Positions 37,043 to 46,265 are shown, counted from the first letter of the stretch. The stretch is 64,000 nucleotides of DNA from Chryseobacterium sp. T16E-39 (GCF_002216065.1 NZ_CP022282.1:2604001-2668000); one strand, 5' to 3'. Notes: generated from the sequence alone by a model not told the origin. Program-made: numbers and translations.

Positions 37043-37127
37043 TTTGATTTTTATAATTAAACAAAAATAAGTTTTTCAATATACTTAATACAATTAAATA
37101 GTACTTTTTATGAAAGATTTAACTAAA

Positions 37128-37158
37128 AAAATCGTCATCCTATAAGGAGACGATTTTT
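37128..37158 (-). terminator. Terminator after sdhB
   Basis: On the minus strand, AAAATCGTC pairs with GACGATTTT (with a small internal bulge) and a run of T follows, 20 bases past the sdhB stop. Confidence 0.8.
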
Positions 37159-37177
37159 TCATTGAGCTGAACTCGTT

Positions 37178-37945
37178 TTATCCTTTATCAACCAGCGCTG
37201 ACATGTACTCTCTGTTCATTCTGGCAATATTTTCCAAAGAAATTCCTTTTGGACATTCTACCTCACAAGCACCTGTATTTGAACAGTTACCAAATCCTTC
37301 TTCATCCATTGCCTTTACCATATTAAGAACTCTCCTTTTTGCTTCAACTCTACCCTGAGGAAGTAATGCATATTGAGAAACCTTTGCTCCTACAAATAGC
37401 ATCGCAGAACCATTTTTACAGGTAGCCACACAAGCTCCGCATCCGATACATGCAGCAGCATCCATAGCTTTGTCTGCATCTTCTTTAGGAACTAGTATTG
37501 CATTTGCATCAAGTGTATTTCCAGAGGTATTCACAGAGATGAAACCACCTGCTGCCATCACTCTGTCAAACGCACTTCTATCCACCATTAAATCCTTAAT
37601 TACAGGGAAAGCAGCACTTCTCCAAGGTTCAATAACGATTGTTTCACCGTCTTTGAACATTCTCATGTGAAGCTGGCAAGTCGTGATACCCGTATCCGGA
37701 CCATGAGCTCTACCATTAATATAAAGAGAACACATTCCGCAGATTCCTTCACGACAGTCGTGATCAAATGCGATAGGTTCTTTTCCTTCGTTAATTAAAT
37801 TTTCATTAAGGATATCCAACATTTCTAAGAATGAAGAATCTGTTGATACATCCGATATTTTATAAGTCTCAAACTGACCTTTGGTTTTGTTATTCTTTTG
37901 TCTCCAAATTTTCAGCGTAAGATGTAAGCCTTTTTTTGCACTCAT
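37178..37945 (-). CDS. sdhB: Succinate dehydrogenase/fumarate reductase iron-sulfur subunit
   Basis: 255 residues. The N-terminal ferredoxin domain binds [2Fe-2S] through [11 protein letters not shown] and TTCQLH. The C-terminal domain has [15 protein letters not shown] and [15 protein letters not shown], which fit the [4Fe-4S] and [3Fe-4S] clusters. It passes electrons between SdhA's flavin and the membrane subunit. In this operon it is separated from sdhA by a 191-residue gene of unknown function. Confidence 0.96.
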   Translation of the reverse strand: MSAKKGLHLTLKIWRQKNNKTKGQFETYKISDVSTDSSFLEMLDILNENLINEGKEPIAFDHDCREGICGMCSLYINGRAHGPDTGITTCQLHMRMFKDGETIVIEPWRSAAFPVIKDLMVDRSAFDRVMAAGGFISVNTSGNTLDANAILVPKEDADKAMDAAACIGCGACVATCKNGSAMLFVGAKVSQYALLPQGRVEAKRRVLNMVKAMDEEGFGNCSNTGACEVECPKGISLENIARMNREYMSALVDKG

Positions 37946-37969
37946 AATGTTATATTTATAGATTGGAGA

Positions 37970-38545
37970 TTATTTTGTAGGTTTATCTGCGTTTTCGAAT
38001 TTCATATCAGCAAGGAGGTTCAAAACCTTATTCGATTTTTTATCCTTTAATTCCTGATACTTTGCCATTGCTTTTGCAATATTCTCAGATTTATCATCGT
38101 CTGATTTGGCATATATCTTTTTAGTATCATTCTTTACAACCTGATAGAACAGTTTTTTATCTCTAAATTCAGCCGGGTTCAATGGTTTAAGGCTCACGCC
38201 TGCCACAAAAGCACCCATTTGTCCTTCTGCATTTAAAACATATACTGAATTAGGTTCCAGATTTGCTTCTACATAATCTCTGTTTTCTGAACTTGCCCAA
38301 AACAAGTGCTGTCCTGGCTCACATTCATAAACTAAATACTTTCCACTAGCAATTGATCCTAAAAATACATCTTTATCATACACTCTGAAGTTGATCAAAA
38401 AACCAGCTCCCGTTTTTAATATGTATACTAAAGATTTTCCTTCAGAAGGTTTATCAATTGCCTGAGTCGTTACTTTTTGAGAAAAAACAGTAGAAAATCC
38501 AAAGAGAACTACAAAAAACAATATTACTTTTTTTAAACTCTCCAT
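37970..38545 (-). CDS. Exported DUF2846-like protein inside the sdh operon
   Basis: 191 residues. A signal peptide (about 1-22, ending TVFSQ) precedes a compact beta domain (about 35-120: KSLVYILKTG, VFLGSIASGKYLVYECEPGQHLFWA) that resembles DUF2846-type proteins. A lysine-rich, probably helical tail of ~60 residues follows. It sits five bases after sdhA and 24 bases before sdhB on the same strand, so it must be cotranscribed with the respiratory complex. It has no cluster, flavin or heme motif. Whether it has any link to the complex is unknown. Confidence 0.75.
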   Translation of the reverse strand: MESLKKVILFFVVLFGFSTVFSQKVTTQAIDKPSEGKSLVYILKTGAGFLINFRVYDKDVFLGSIASGKYLVYECEPGQHLFWASSENRDYVEANLEPNSVYVLNAEGQMGAFVAGVSLKPLNPAEFRDKKLFYQVVKNDTKKIYAKSDDDKSENIAKAMAKYQELKDKKSNKVLNLLADMKFENADKPTK

Positions 38546-38550
38546 ATTTA

Positions 38551-40563
38551 TTATTTGTAGCTTCTTGTTTTAACCTCGATGTTGTCATATATCAAGTCTT
38601 CTTTATGCAGAATCTCATGATTGATATCTGCTCCCTGATATTCCCAAGCTCCAACGTACTTGAAGTTTACGTCATCTCTTTCTGCTTCTCCATCCGGAGT
38701 TGAGTGATCTTCACGGAAATGTCCACCACAAGATTCGTTTCTATGTAATGCATCGATAGCCATTAACTGTCCAAGTTCCAGGAAGTCTGCCACTCTGAAA
38801 GCTTTTTCAAGTTCAGTGTTCATTCCTTCTCCTTCTCCAGGAACTTTTACATTTTTCCAGAAGTCATTTCTCACTTCTTCGATTTCCTTAATAGCTTCTC
38901 TTAATCCTTCAGGCGTTCTTCCCATTCCAACTTTGTTCCACATAATATTTCCTAATTGCTTATGGAAGTGGTCTACAGAATGAGTTCCTTTATTATTTAA
39001 GAAGAAATCAATTTTCTCTTTAATTCCTTTTTCAGCTTCATCAAATGAACCTGAGTCTGTTGGAATCGCACCTGTTCTGATATCTGCAGAAAGGTAATCT
39101 GCGATTGTATAAGGAAGTACAAAATATCCATCTGCTAGACCTTGCATCAATGCAGAAGCTCCAAGTCTGTTTGCTCCGTGATCTGAGAAGTTGGCTTCCC
39201 CAATTACGAAACATCCAGGAATTGTAGACTGAAGGTTATAATCAACCCATACACCACCCATTGTATAGTGTACTGCCGGGTAAATCTTCATTGGAGTTTT
39301 ATAAGGATCATCCGCTGTAATTTTTTCATACATGACGAATAAGTTCCCGTATTTTTCTTCAACCCAGCTTTTACCTAAATCGTAAAGTTGCTGATCTGTA
39401 GGATTATGAACGTGTTTTTCAATAGCCGCTTCTCTACCTTTTTTCATAATCTCTGTAGAGAAATCAAGATAAACACCTTCTTGTGTATCATTATTTTCAA
39501 TTCCGAACCCAGCATCACATCTTTCCTTAGCTGCTCTTGATGCAACATCTCTAGGAACTAAGTTACCGAATGCCGGATATCTTCTTTCTAAATAATAATC
39601 TCTGTCTTCTTCTTTAATATTTTCGGGTCTTAATTTACCCTCTCTGATGGCCACTGAGTCTTCAATCTTTTTAGGAACCCAGATTCTTCCTGAGTTTCTT
39701 AATGATTCTGACATCAAAGTCAATTTAGATTGTTGTGTTCCGTGAACCGGAATACAAGTAGGGTGAATCTGCACATAACAAGGATTCGCAAAATACGCTC
39801 CTTTTTTATGGATTTTCCAGGCTGCAGAAACGTTTGAACCCATTGCGTTGGTAGAAAGGAAATATACATTCCCATATCCTCCAGATGCTATAACAACTGC
39901 ATGTGCAGAATGTCTTTCAATTTCACCGGTAACAAGATTTCTTGCAATAATACCTCTCGCCTTTCCATCTACAATAACAAGATCCAACATCTCATGACGG
40001 TTGTACATTTTAATTCTACCTTTACCGATCTGGCGGCTCATTGCAGAATATGCACCTAATAATAACTGTTGACCTGTCTGTCCTTTTGCATAAAAAGTTC
40101 TTTTTACCTGAACTCCACCAAATGAACGGTTATCTAACTGACCCCCGTAATCTCTACCAAATGGAACCCCTTGAGAAACACACTGGTCTATAATATTTGC
40201 TGAAACTTCAGCCAGTCTGTATACATTTGCTTCTCTCGCTCTATAGTCACCCCCTTTGATCGTGTCATAAAATAATCTATAGGTAGAGTCACCATCACCT
40301 TGATAGTTTTTAGCAGCGTTAATACCTCCCTGAGCTGCAATAGAGTGCGCTCTTCTTGGAGAATCCTGATAACAAAAAGCTTTTACATTATATCCTTGCT
40401 CAGCCAAAGTAGCTGCAGCAGAACCTCCTGCCAAACCTGTACCTACAACAATAATATCAATCTTATCTCTGTTGTTTGGTGCAACAAGGTTCATATGGTC
40501 TTTATGATGCTTCCATTTGTCCTTAAGAGAACCAGCAGGAATTTTTGAATCTAACTTACTCAT
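38551..40563 (-). CDS. sdhA: Succinate dehydrogenase/fumarate reductase flavoprotein subunit
   Basis: 670 residues, the long form typical of the cytochrome b558-type complexes. The FAD Rossmann motif is [19 protein letters not shown], and the covalent FAD histidine is probably that of [15 protein letters not shown]. The active-site regions include HPTCIPVHG and the [13 protein letters not shown] stretch. It oxidises succinate to fumarate (or the reverse) at the cytoplasmic face. It lies between sdhC (15 bases upstream) and the DUF2846-like gene. Confidence 0.96.
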   Translation of the reverse strand: MSKLDSKIPAGSLKDKWKHHKDHMNLVAPNNRDKIDIIVVGTGLAGGSAAATLAEQGYNVKAFCYQDSPRRAHSIAAQGGINAAKNYQGDGDSTYRLFYDTIKGGDYRAREANVYRLAEVSANIIDQCVSQGVPFGRDYGGQLDNRSFGGVQVKRTFYAKGQTGQQLLLGAYSAMSRQIGKGRIKMYNRHEMLDLVIVDGKARGIIARNLVTGEIERHSAHAVVIASGGYGNVYFLSTNAMGSNVSAAWKIHKKGAYFANPCYVQIHPTCIPVHGTQQSKLTLMSESLRNSGRIWVPKKIEDSVAIREGKLRPENIKEEDRDYYLERRYPAFGNLVPRDVASRAAKERCDAGFGIENNDTQEGVYLDFSTEIMKKGREAAIEKHVHNPTDQQLYDLGKSWVEEKYGNLFVMYEKITADDPYKTPMKIYPAVHYTMGGVWVDYNLQSTIPGCFVIGEANFSDHGANRLGASALMQGLADGYFVLPYTIADYLSADIRTGAIPTDSGSFDEAEKGIKEKIDFFLNNKGTHSVDHFHKQLGNIMWNKVGMGRTPEGLREAIKEIEEVRNDFWKNVKVPGEGEGMNTELEKAFRVADFLELGQLMAIDALHRNESCGGHFREDHSTPDGEAERDDVNFKYVGAWEYQGADINHEILHKEDLIYDNIEVKTRSYK

Positions 40564-40578
40564 ATTAGTATATTGATA

Positions 40579-41241
40579 TTATTGAGTTATAAAATGATAA
40601 ACTGCGATAAAAATAAACCCAAAAGGGATAAGGATTGAATACCAAGTTCCTATTGCTTTAATTACCGGAGTATATTTTGGATGTCTTGCTCCAATTGACT
40701 GGAAAGAAGACTGGAATCCGTGAGCCAGGTGTAATCCCAATAAAACAAATGAGATCACATATAAAGCTACTCTCCAGATATCAGCAAACTTCTCATGCAA
40801 TTCCGGCCAAAAACGTTCTGCATCAGGAGCCAATACTTCTACATACTTGTAGTTTATTTCATGAATCCAGAAATCATAAAAATGAAGCGCTAAAAACGCT
40901 AATACAACAGCTCCGGAAATAATCATATTTCTAGACATCCATGAAGAATTCACAGATGCGTTGTTAGAATCATATTTAATCGGACGTGCTTTATTATTCT
41001 TAATCTCCAATACAAATCCCATAATAAAATGGAAAAGTACTGCGAAACCAAGAATAGGTTGCATTAAGAATTGAACAAAAGGATTATACCCCATAAAATC
41101 AGATGCTGTATTAAATGCATCCCGATTTATAACAGATAATAAATTTGTTGTTAAATGCAGTATAAGAAAAATCAGCAAAAACATAGCTGATAATGCCATA
41201 GCATATTTTCTACCTATCGTAGAACTCGTTAAACCTGCCAT
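40579..41241 (-). CDS. sdhC: Succinate dehydrogenase cytochrome b558-family membrane subunit
   Basis: 220 residues with five transmembrane helices and spaced histidines (for example LILHLTTNL, LFHFIMGF, ALHFYDFW, GLHLAHGFQSSF, VYHFI) that can bind two b hemes. This is the single-subunit anchor of Bacteroidota and Bacillus-type complexes, linking SdhAB to menaquinone. It is the first gene of the operon, and the promoter region with a palindrome lies immediately upstream. Confidence 0.94.
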   Translation of the reverse strand: MAGLTSSTIGRKYAMALSAMFLLIFLILHLTTNLLSVINRDAFNTASDFMGYNPFVQFLMQPILGFAVLFHFIMGFVLEIKNNKARPIKYDSNNASVNSSWMSRNMIISGAVVLAFLALHFYDFWIHEINYKYVEVLAPDAERFWPELHEKFADIWRVALYVISFVLLGLHLAHGFQSSFQSIGARHPKYTPVIKAIGTWYSILIPFGFIFIAVYHFITQ

Positions 41242-41265
41242 ATTAAGTTTAAATTTGAATTTCTA

Positions 41266-41311
41266 CAAAATTAGGAAATGTTAACAATATTATAAAGTGA
41301 GAAATCTCACT
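41266..41311 (-). promoter_or_regulatory. sdh promoter with Crp-like palindrome
   Basis: Read on the minus strand: palindrome AGTGAGATTTCTCACT (41296-41311), which fits GTGA-N6-TCAC, then TTA (41293-41295) at the -33 position, exactly 19 bases, then the -7 box TAATTTTG (41266-41273). The palindrome touches the weak -33 triplet, as expected for an activator that replaces a poor -33 element. The site and spacing are seen; binding by a Crp-type protein is inferred. Confidence 0.55.
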
Positions 41312-41386
41312 ATTAGCCAGTTTGTAATCTTTCTAAATAAGAATGAAAAATGTAGTAAATAAAAGGAAAATTAAAAAAATTAACAA

Positions 41387-43177
41387 TTACTTTATATCAT
41401 AAATTTTGCCATTGTAAACAATCCTTTTTGCCGACTTAGCTAAACTTTTTATTTCAATGCTTTTTAATCTCCGGAATGTAGTATAAGGATTAACTATATA
41501 TCTGATATTTTTCTTGTTGTCAGAATTATTTGTACTCCAAAAACACGCTCTATTGCCTTTTTTGATTAATACCCCTTTATCTTTTCCCATACTGAATATC
41601 AAAATTTCTTCCTTCACATTCTCCTTAATGTTAAAACTTATCCGGGCAATATAAAACAATAAAACTGTCATCATAAATACCAGTTTATTTTTTAAATTAA
41701 ACTCAAGAATAACAAATCTTAAACGATATAGTATGATCAGTAAAATGAAAACCTCAACCAGATTTAATGGGATATTTTCAAAAAATAATATATCAAACCC
41801 TGCGAACCAGTGAATAGCCCTTAATAAAAAATCGATCGTCATGTCATAGACCGTATTGACAATATCCAGATTTATTTTTAATGTTATTAAAATGGTCATA
41901 ATCAGGGAGAATATAATAATCAACTCAGAAAAGGGAACAATAATAAAATTAGCAACAATTGAAATGAACGAAAACTGATGGAAATAATAAAGAACTAAAG
42001 GAAAAGTAGCAAGTTGCGCTGAAACCGAAATAGAAACGGTATTAAAAACAAGCTTCTTTAAATAATTATCCTGCTTAGGAAACCATTTTAGAATAGGTTC
42101 ATTCAGCCAAAAAATTCCTGAGACTGCCATAAAACTCAACTGAAAACCGACATTAAACAACTGATGGGTATCTAAGATCAGAATAATAAAAGCAGATAAA
42201 GCCATAGCATGCAAAACATCAGGTTTTCGCTGAAGCAGAACATACATAAAATAGGCAGTAAGCATAATACATGAGCGCAGCACCGAATTTCCAAACCCAA
42301 TGAATCCGGCAAACATCCAGATAAATACTAAGCTCATAATGAGTACATACCTTCTTAATTTTAAAGGAAAAATCAATTTAAGAAGATAGTAGAATAAGCC
42401 AAAGACTACCATGATATGGGTTCCGGAAATGGCAAGAAAATGCACCAGTCCTGATTTACTAAAATCTTCTACAGTGGAAGGATCCATTTCCGTTCTGTCC
42501 GCAAGGATGATTCCCTTCAAAAATTCTCTGCTTTGAATAGAAACACTTATCTTATCTATGCTTTGTAAGACCTCAAGTCTTTTTTGTTGAATCCGTTCTT
42601 TAAAACTAAGATCGGTTCTGGCTGCTGATAAGACATCATCATAAACATACATTTGGTAGGCAATATGCCTTCTCTTGAGATATCCGGAATAATTAAATTG
42701 AAAATCATACAAGGGAGGTTTTACTTTACTAATAAAAACCTGTGCCTTATAATAATGATTAAAATCCAGCTGAGCCCGAACCTTAGGAACATATAAAACT
42801 GAAGTAACATTCATTTTCTCAACCCGACCAATGACTTCATATTTTCTATACTTATCCGTTGAGTTCAGCTTTCTCGATATCTTAAATGTCATAAGTCCCT
42901 TAGACTCTTTCAAATCATTCTTATCATAAAAAGTATTAAACGAGTGCAAAATAATTCCTAAGAAAAAAAACATGGAGGCTAAAAGAATTGCTCTTATTTT
43001 CGACATATAATAAGAATGAAAGAATAATAAAATGAGCATTCCTGAAAACATAAATATGATAATGCCAATTGAAGTTTTACCCCATAAAATCTGATCCTGA
43101 AAAAAGATTCCGAGGATAAACCAGATAGCAAGAATGAGATGTGGTTGTTTATTCAATTTAAAATTTATGTTACTCAA
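41387..43177 (-). CDS. ComEC/Rec2-family DNA uptake channel protein
   Basis: 596 residues. Two or three N-terminal membrane helices and a DUF4131-like soluble part (about 70-190) lead to the multi-helix Competence domain (about 200-480), with the conserved LVHFLAISGTHIMVVFG and GFGNSVLRSCIMLTAYF. The C-terminal ~90 residues are short and lack a full metallo-beta-lactamase-type domain, as is usual in Bacteroidota. The family forms the inner-membrane channel through which single-stranded DNA enters during transformation. It is a lone gene followed by a dead amine oxidase gene upstream. Confidence 0.9.
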   Translation of the reverse strand: MSNINFKLNKQPHLILAIWFILGIFFQDQILWGKTSIGIIIFMFSGMLILLFFHSYYMSKIRAILLASMFFFLGIILHSFNTFYDKNDLKESKGLMTFKISRKLNSTDKYRKYEVIGRVEKMNVTSVLYVPKVRAQLDFNHYYKAQVFISKVKPPLYDFQFNYSGYLKRRHIAYQMYVYDDVLSAARTDLSFKERIQQKRLEVLQSIDKISVSIQSREFLKGIILADRTEMDPSTVEDFSKSGLVHFLAISGTHIMVVFGLFYYLLKLIFPLKLRRYVLIMSLVFIWMFAGFIGFGNSVLRSCIMLTAYFMYVLLQRKPDVLHAMALSAFIILILDTHQLFNVGFQLSFMAVSGIFWLNEPILKWFPKQDNYLKKLVFNTVSISVSAQLATFPLVLYYFHQFSFISIVANFIIVPFSELIIIFSLIMTILITLKINLDIVNTVYDMTIDFLLRAIHWFAGFDILFFENIPLNLVEVFILLIILYRLRFVILEFNLKNKLVFMMTVLLFYIARISFNIKENVKEEILIFSMGKDKGVLIKKGNRACFWSTNNSDNKKNIRYIVNPYTTFRRLKSIEIKSLAKSAKRIVYNGKIYDIK

Positions 43178-43255
43178 AAATATTTATTGAAATAAAAATT
43201 TGCACATCAAAGCTTGGGAATTTTCAAAACAACATCAAATCTGTTTATAAAAGAA

Positions 43256-43282
43256 AAATCGCAGAAAAAAATTCCTGCGATT
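43256..43282 (-). terminator. Terminator after the amine oxidase remnant
   Basis: AAATCGCAG pairs with CTGCGATTT on the minus strand and is followed by a T-run. The stem is almost the same as that of the lpxB terminator at 43735-43762. Confidence 0.75.
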
Positions 43283-43316
43283 TGTTATAAGTAATTAAAA
43301 TATTTTAAAGCAATAC

Positions 43317-43608
43317 TCATTTAATCTCTTCTGCGGCTGCTTCACCTGAAACAATTGCGCCCTCCATAAAGCCCTGCCAATCTGCCAGGTGTTCTCCTGC
43401 GAAATGTGTATGTAGAAAAGGCTCTTTCAAAACCGGCCTGATGCGAAACCACTGTCCCGGTCCATAAAGTGCATAAGCTCCTTTTGAGCGATCATCATTT
43501 CCCCAGTAATGTACCAGACATTTCAGTGGTCCATGTAGAATACACAGGGAAGGTAGGACCACCGGCCGCAAGCAGACCTTGCCGTAGAAAAGACCTTCTC
43601 GTTGTTAT
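43317..43608 (-). pseudogene. Remnant of a flavin monoamine oxidase gene (both ends, middle deleted)
   Basis: The open frame 43317-43571 encodes the typical C-terminus of flavin amine oxidases (YWGNDDRSKGAYALYGPGQW, FAGEHLADWQGFMEGAIVSG), the part that closes the FAD site. Immediately upstream, in a different frame, codons from 43608 read TTRRSFLRQGLLAAGG, which looks like a twin-arginine signal start, but the expected ATG is ATA. Intact family members have roughly 450 residues or more, so over a kilobase is missing and the two ends are joined out of frame. No product is expected. The identity of the C-terminal part is firm; the Tat start is less so. Confidence 0.8.
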
Positions 43609-43632
43609 AATTTGTTTTATAGGTTATTCGTT

Positions 43633-43677
43633 TTTTAAAAAAATGCGTTTTAAAAAAATGCGTTTCAAAAAAAACAT
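43633..43677. repeat. Short tandem repeat, 15-bp unit
   Basis: TTTTAAAAAAATGCG occurs twice in perfect tandem (43633-43647 and 43648-43662), followed by a decayed third copy. It lies in the gap between the amine oxidase remnant and lpxB. Confidence 0.8.
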
Positions 43678-43734
43678 TTCTGTCAATAAAGATATCCGCA
43701 TTATAAAATTAATAAAAAATCACGGGGGTAAAAT

Positions 43735-43762
43735 AAAAAAATCGCAGAAAGAATTCTGCGAT
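43735..43762 (-). terminator. Terminator after lpxB
   Basis: A perfect hairpin AATCGCAGAA/TTCTGCGATT with a four-base loop is followed on the minus strand by TTTTTTATTTT, 24 bases past the lpxB stop. Confidence 0.88.
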
Positions 43763-43785
43763 TATATATCATTATTTACATTATT

Positions 43786-44889
43786 TCAGCTTTTTATAAT
43801 CACCTCAGCTGCATGGTCACTCGCTCCCCTTCCACCAAGCTTTTCTCGTAAAAGCTGATAATCATTTAAAACTTTTAATCTTTTTTCGCCTTCCAAAATC
43901 TTTTTCAGTTCTTCAACTAAATTTTCAGTATTCAGATCATTTTGAATTAATTCTTTTACCACTTCCCTATCCATAATGAGATTGACCAAAGAAATATAAT
44001 TGATATTCTTTACCAACCGTTTGGCAATGGCATAAGAAATTTTACTTCCGCGGTAGCATACCACTTCCGGAACATTAAGTAGTGCTGTTTCCAAAGTCGC
44101 TGTTCCTGAGGTTACTAAAGCTGCTTTTGAGCATCTTAACAAATCATATGTACGATTGGAGACGAAATGAACATTGTCATCTACATAATTTTGGTAAAAC
44201 TCTTTAGGTAAGCTCGGTGCACCTGCTATGACAAACTGATATTCTTTAAAGTAAGGCCTTACAGAAAGCATCATTTCAAGCATTTTTTCAACTTCCTGTT
44301 TTCTGGATCCCGGTAGCAAAGCGATGATCTCTTTTTCATTTAACCCATTCTCTTTCTTAAAAATGGCAGTATCAATGTCTTGTAAATCGGATATAGCATC
44401 CAGTAAAGGATGTCCGACAAAATGGGAATGCACCCCATGTTTTTTATAAAAATCCTCTTCAAATGGAAGAATAACCATCATTTCATCCACATATTTTTTA
44501 ATAATCTCAACCCTCCCTTCTTTCCAGGCCCATAACTGAGGAGAAATATAGTATACAACCTTAATTCCCAGTGTTTTAGCAAATTTTGCTATTCTTAGAT
44601 TGAATCCAGGGTAGTCAATCAGGATCAGCACATCGGGCTTATTATTCTTAATATCTTCTTTACAGAATTTAATATTGTTTAAAATAGTTCGAAGATTCAT
44701 AGCAACTTCCAGGAAACCCATAAAAGCCAGATCACGGTAATGCTTTACCAAACTTCCTCCCTGTTGGCTCATTAAATCTCCGCCCCAGAATCTAAATTCT
44801 GCGTTCGGATCTTTTTTCCGTAAAGACTTCATTAAATTACTTCCGTGTAAATCCCCTGATGCTTCTCCAGCAATGATATAATATTTCAT
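43786..44889 (-). CDS. lpxB: Lipid-A-disaccharide synthase
   Basis: 367 residues from MKYYIIAGEASGD; an upstream Met eight codons earlier would precede the usual family start. It is a glycosyltransferase family 19 enzyme: the N-terminal AGEASGDLHGSNLM, the middle VYYISPQLWAWKEGRV, and the donor-site stretch LLPGSRKQEVEKMLEMM. It joins UDP-diacylglucosamine and lipid X to make the lipid A disaccharide at the inner membrane, which shows the cell makes lipopolysaccharide. It is divergent from the DUF2480 gene. Confidence 0.95.
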   Translation of the reverse strand: MKYYIIAGEASGDLHGSNLMKSLRKKDPNAEFRFWGGDLMSQQGGSLVKHYRDLAFMGFLEVAMNLRTILNNIKFCKEDIKNNKPDVLILIDYPGFNLRIAKFAKTLGIKVVYYISPQLWAWKEGRVEIIKKYVDEMMVILPFEEDFYKKHGVHSHFVGHPLLDAISDLQDIDTAIFKKENGLNEKEIIALLPGSRKQEVEKMLEMMLSVRPYFKEYQFVIAGAPSLPKEFYQNYVDDNVHFVSNRTYDLLRCSKAALVTSGTATLETALLNVPEVVCYRGSKISYAIAKRLVKNINYISLVNLIMDREVVKELIQNDLNTENLVEELKKILEGEKRLKVLNDYQLLREKLGGRGASDHAAEVIIKS

Positions 44890-44939
44890 TTCTATAATAA
44901 GGATAGAGAACAAATTAAGACTTGTTGAATCTTAATTTG

Positions 44940-44947
44940 TAAATTTG
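44940..44947 (+). promoter_or_regulatory. -7 box of the DUF2480 gene
   Basis: TAAATTTG followed by C matches TAnnTTTG and ends 20 bases before the ATG. TTG triplets at 44922-44927 lie upstream but a little closer than the usual 19 bases. Confidence 0.55.
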
Positions 44948-44967
44948 CTCAAAGATAATGATAAAAA

Positions 44968-45477
44968 ATGTCAGAAGAATTTGAAATCAGAAATAAAGTA
45001 AATGAAAGCGGTTTAGTGAATTTTGATCTTGCCACACTTCTTCCGAAAGGCGTAAGAAAGGGTATAGATTTGAAAGACTTTCTTTTTCAGGAAATGATCC
45101 TAAAAGAAAAGGACTTCCGTGAGCAGGTGGCTGCAATTAATACTGAAGAATATACGGATACCTATATATACATTTATAATTCAGCAGATGCAATCGTTCC
45201 TCTTTGGGCGTATTTTGTAATCACTGCTAAGCTTACCGATGTTGCAAAAAAAATAGTTTTTGGCAATCGCGAGGATCTTGAAGTTATATTAATGCACAAT
45301 GCCATTCAAACATATGACTTTGATGAGTTAAGAGGCAAAAGAGTTCTTGTAAAAGGATGTTCAGATAAAGAAATTCCGGAAAATGCATATGTTGAACTTG
45401 TTGAACAATTAAAGCCTATCGTTAAGTCATTGATGTTTGGAGAAGCATGTTCTAATGTTCCTATTTTAAAAAACTAA
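44968..45477 (+). CDS. DUF2480-family protein
   Basis: 169 residues, soluble, no signal peptide. I recognise the Bacteroidota family by LVNFDLATLLPKGVRKGIDL near the start, VPLWAYFVI, LRGKRVLVKGCSDKEIPENAY and a final SLMFGEACSNVPI. The two late cysteines (KGC and GEAC) are suggestive of a metal or redox site, but no function is established to my knowledge. It is divergent from lpxB with its own promoter and is followed by a DUF937 gene that has a separate promoter. Confidence 0.82.
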   Translation: MSEEFEIRNKVNESGLVNFDLATLLPKGVRKGIDLKDFLFQEMILKEKDFREQVAAINTEEYTDTYIYIYNSADAIVPLWAYFVITAKLTDVAKKIVFGNREDLEVILMHNAIQTYDFDELRGKRVLVKGCSDKEIPENAYVELVEQLKPIVKSLMFGEACSNVPILKN

Positions 45478-45538
45478 ACACGATACCAGGCACTTACATA
45501 AAATAACAAACTTTAACAGTAATTTTAGATTAAAAAAA

Positions 45539-45567
45539 TTGTTAGGGAATATTTTTTGATAACTTTG
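45539..45567 (+). promoter_or_regulatory. Promoter of the DUF937 gene
   Basis: TTG (45539-45541), 18 bases, then TAACTTTG (45560-45567): a near-ideal Bacteroidota sigma-A promoter, 28 bases before the ATG. Confidence 0.75.
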
Positions 45568-45595
45568 GTTTACTAACAATTTAATAAACACAAAA

Positions 45596-46249
45596 ATGAG
45601 TTTAATCGATTTGCTTACAGGGAACACCAGCAACCAGGTTGCAGAACAGGCTGAGAACAAATTTGGAATTAGTAAAAATCAAATTATCGCTTTGTTAGCT
45701 GTAGCAGCCCCATTAATTATTTCATATTTAAGAAATAAATCTCAAGATTCTAAAGAGGCTGAAGCTTTAAATAACGCTTTGGATAAAGATCATAACGGAA
45801 GTATCCTTGATGATTCCTCACAAGTAGAAGCAAGACAGGCAGAAGGAGGATCAATTCTCAGTCATATTTTTGGTAACGATAAACAAAATGTAGAAAATCA
45901 GTTATCGCAAAATACAGGAATCTCAATAGATAAAATAGGCCCGGTTCTGGCTATGCTTGCTCCACTTATCATGGGCTATATCGGTAAAGAAAAACAACAG
46001 AACAATGTTGGTGCAGGAGGCCTTGGAGATCTGCTGGGTGGAATTCTTGGAAATGCATCTAACCAGGCACAAACTCAACAATCAAGTCCCTTAAATGACA
46101 TTCTTGGAAGCGTACTTGGTGGGGGCGGACAATCTCAATCTTCAGGAAATCCACTAAATGATATTTTAGGAAGTGTTCTTGGAGGAGGCCAGCAAAAGCA
46201 ACAAGAAGGTGGATTGGGAGGCATCCTGGGAAGTATTTTTGGAAAATAA
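45596..46249 (+). CDS. DUF937-containing protein with glycine-rich repeats
   Basis: 217 residues. An N-terminal helical domain (LIDLLTGNTSNQVAEQAENKFG...LLAVAAPLIISYL) is repeated in diverged form at about residues 85-135 (ISIDKIGPVLAMLAPLIMGYIGKEKQQ). The last 75 residues are low-complexity, with the unit PLNDILGSVLGGG present twice and related GGLGGILG pieces. The family (YidB-like in part) has no settled function. There is no signal peptide. It has a strong promoter, stands alone and ends at a terminator shared with the convergent THX gene. Confidence 0.8.
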   Translation: MSLIDLLTGNTSNQVAEQAENKFGISKNQIIALLAVAAPLIISYLRNKSQDSKEAEALNNALDKDHNGSILDDSSQVEARQAEGGSILSHIFGNDKQNVENQLSQNTGISIDKIGPVLAMLAPLIMGYIGKEKQQNNVGAGGLGDLLGGILGNASNQAQTQQSSPLNDILGSVLGGGGQSQSSGNPLNDILGSVLGGGQQKQQEGGLGGILGSIFGK

Positions 46250-46265
46250 TTTAATTTATATAAAG

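Noticed and set aside
43469..43858. 129-codon plus-strand frame with repeated MRFKK
   Set aside because: It spans the amine oxidase remnant, the tandem repeat and the lpxB end; the MRFKK repeats come from the 15-bp DNA repeat, not from a protein family.
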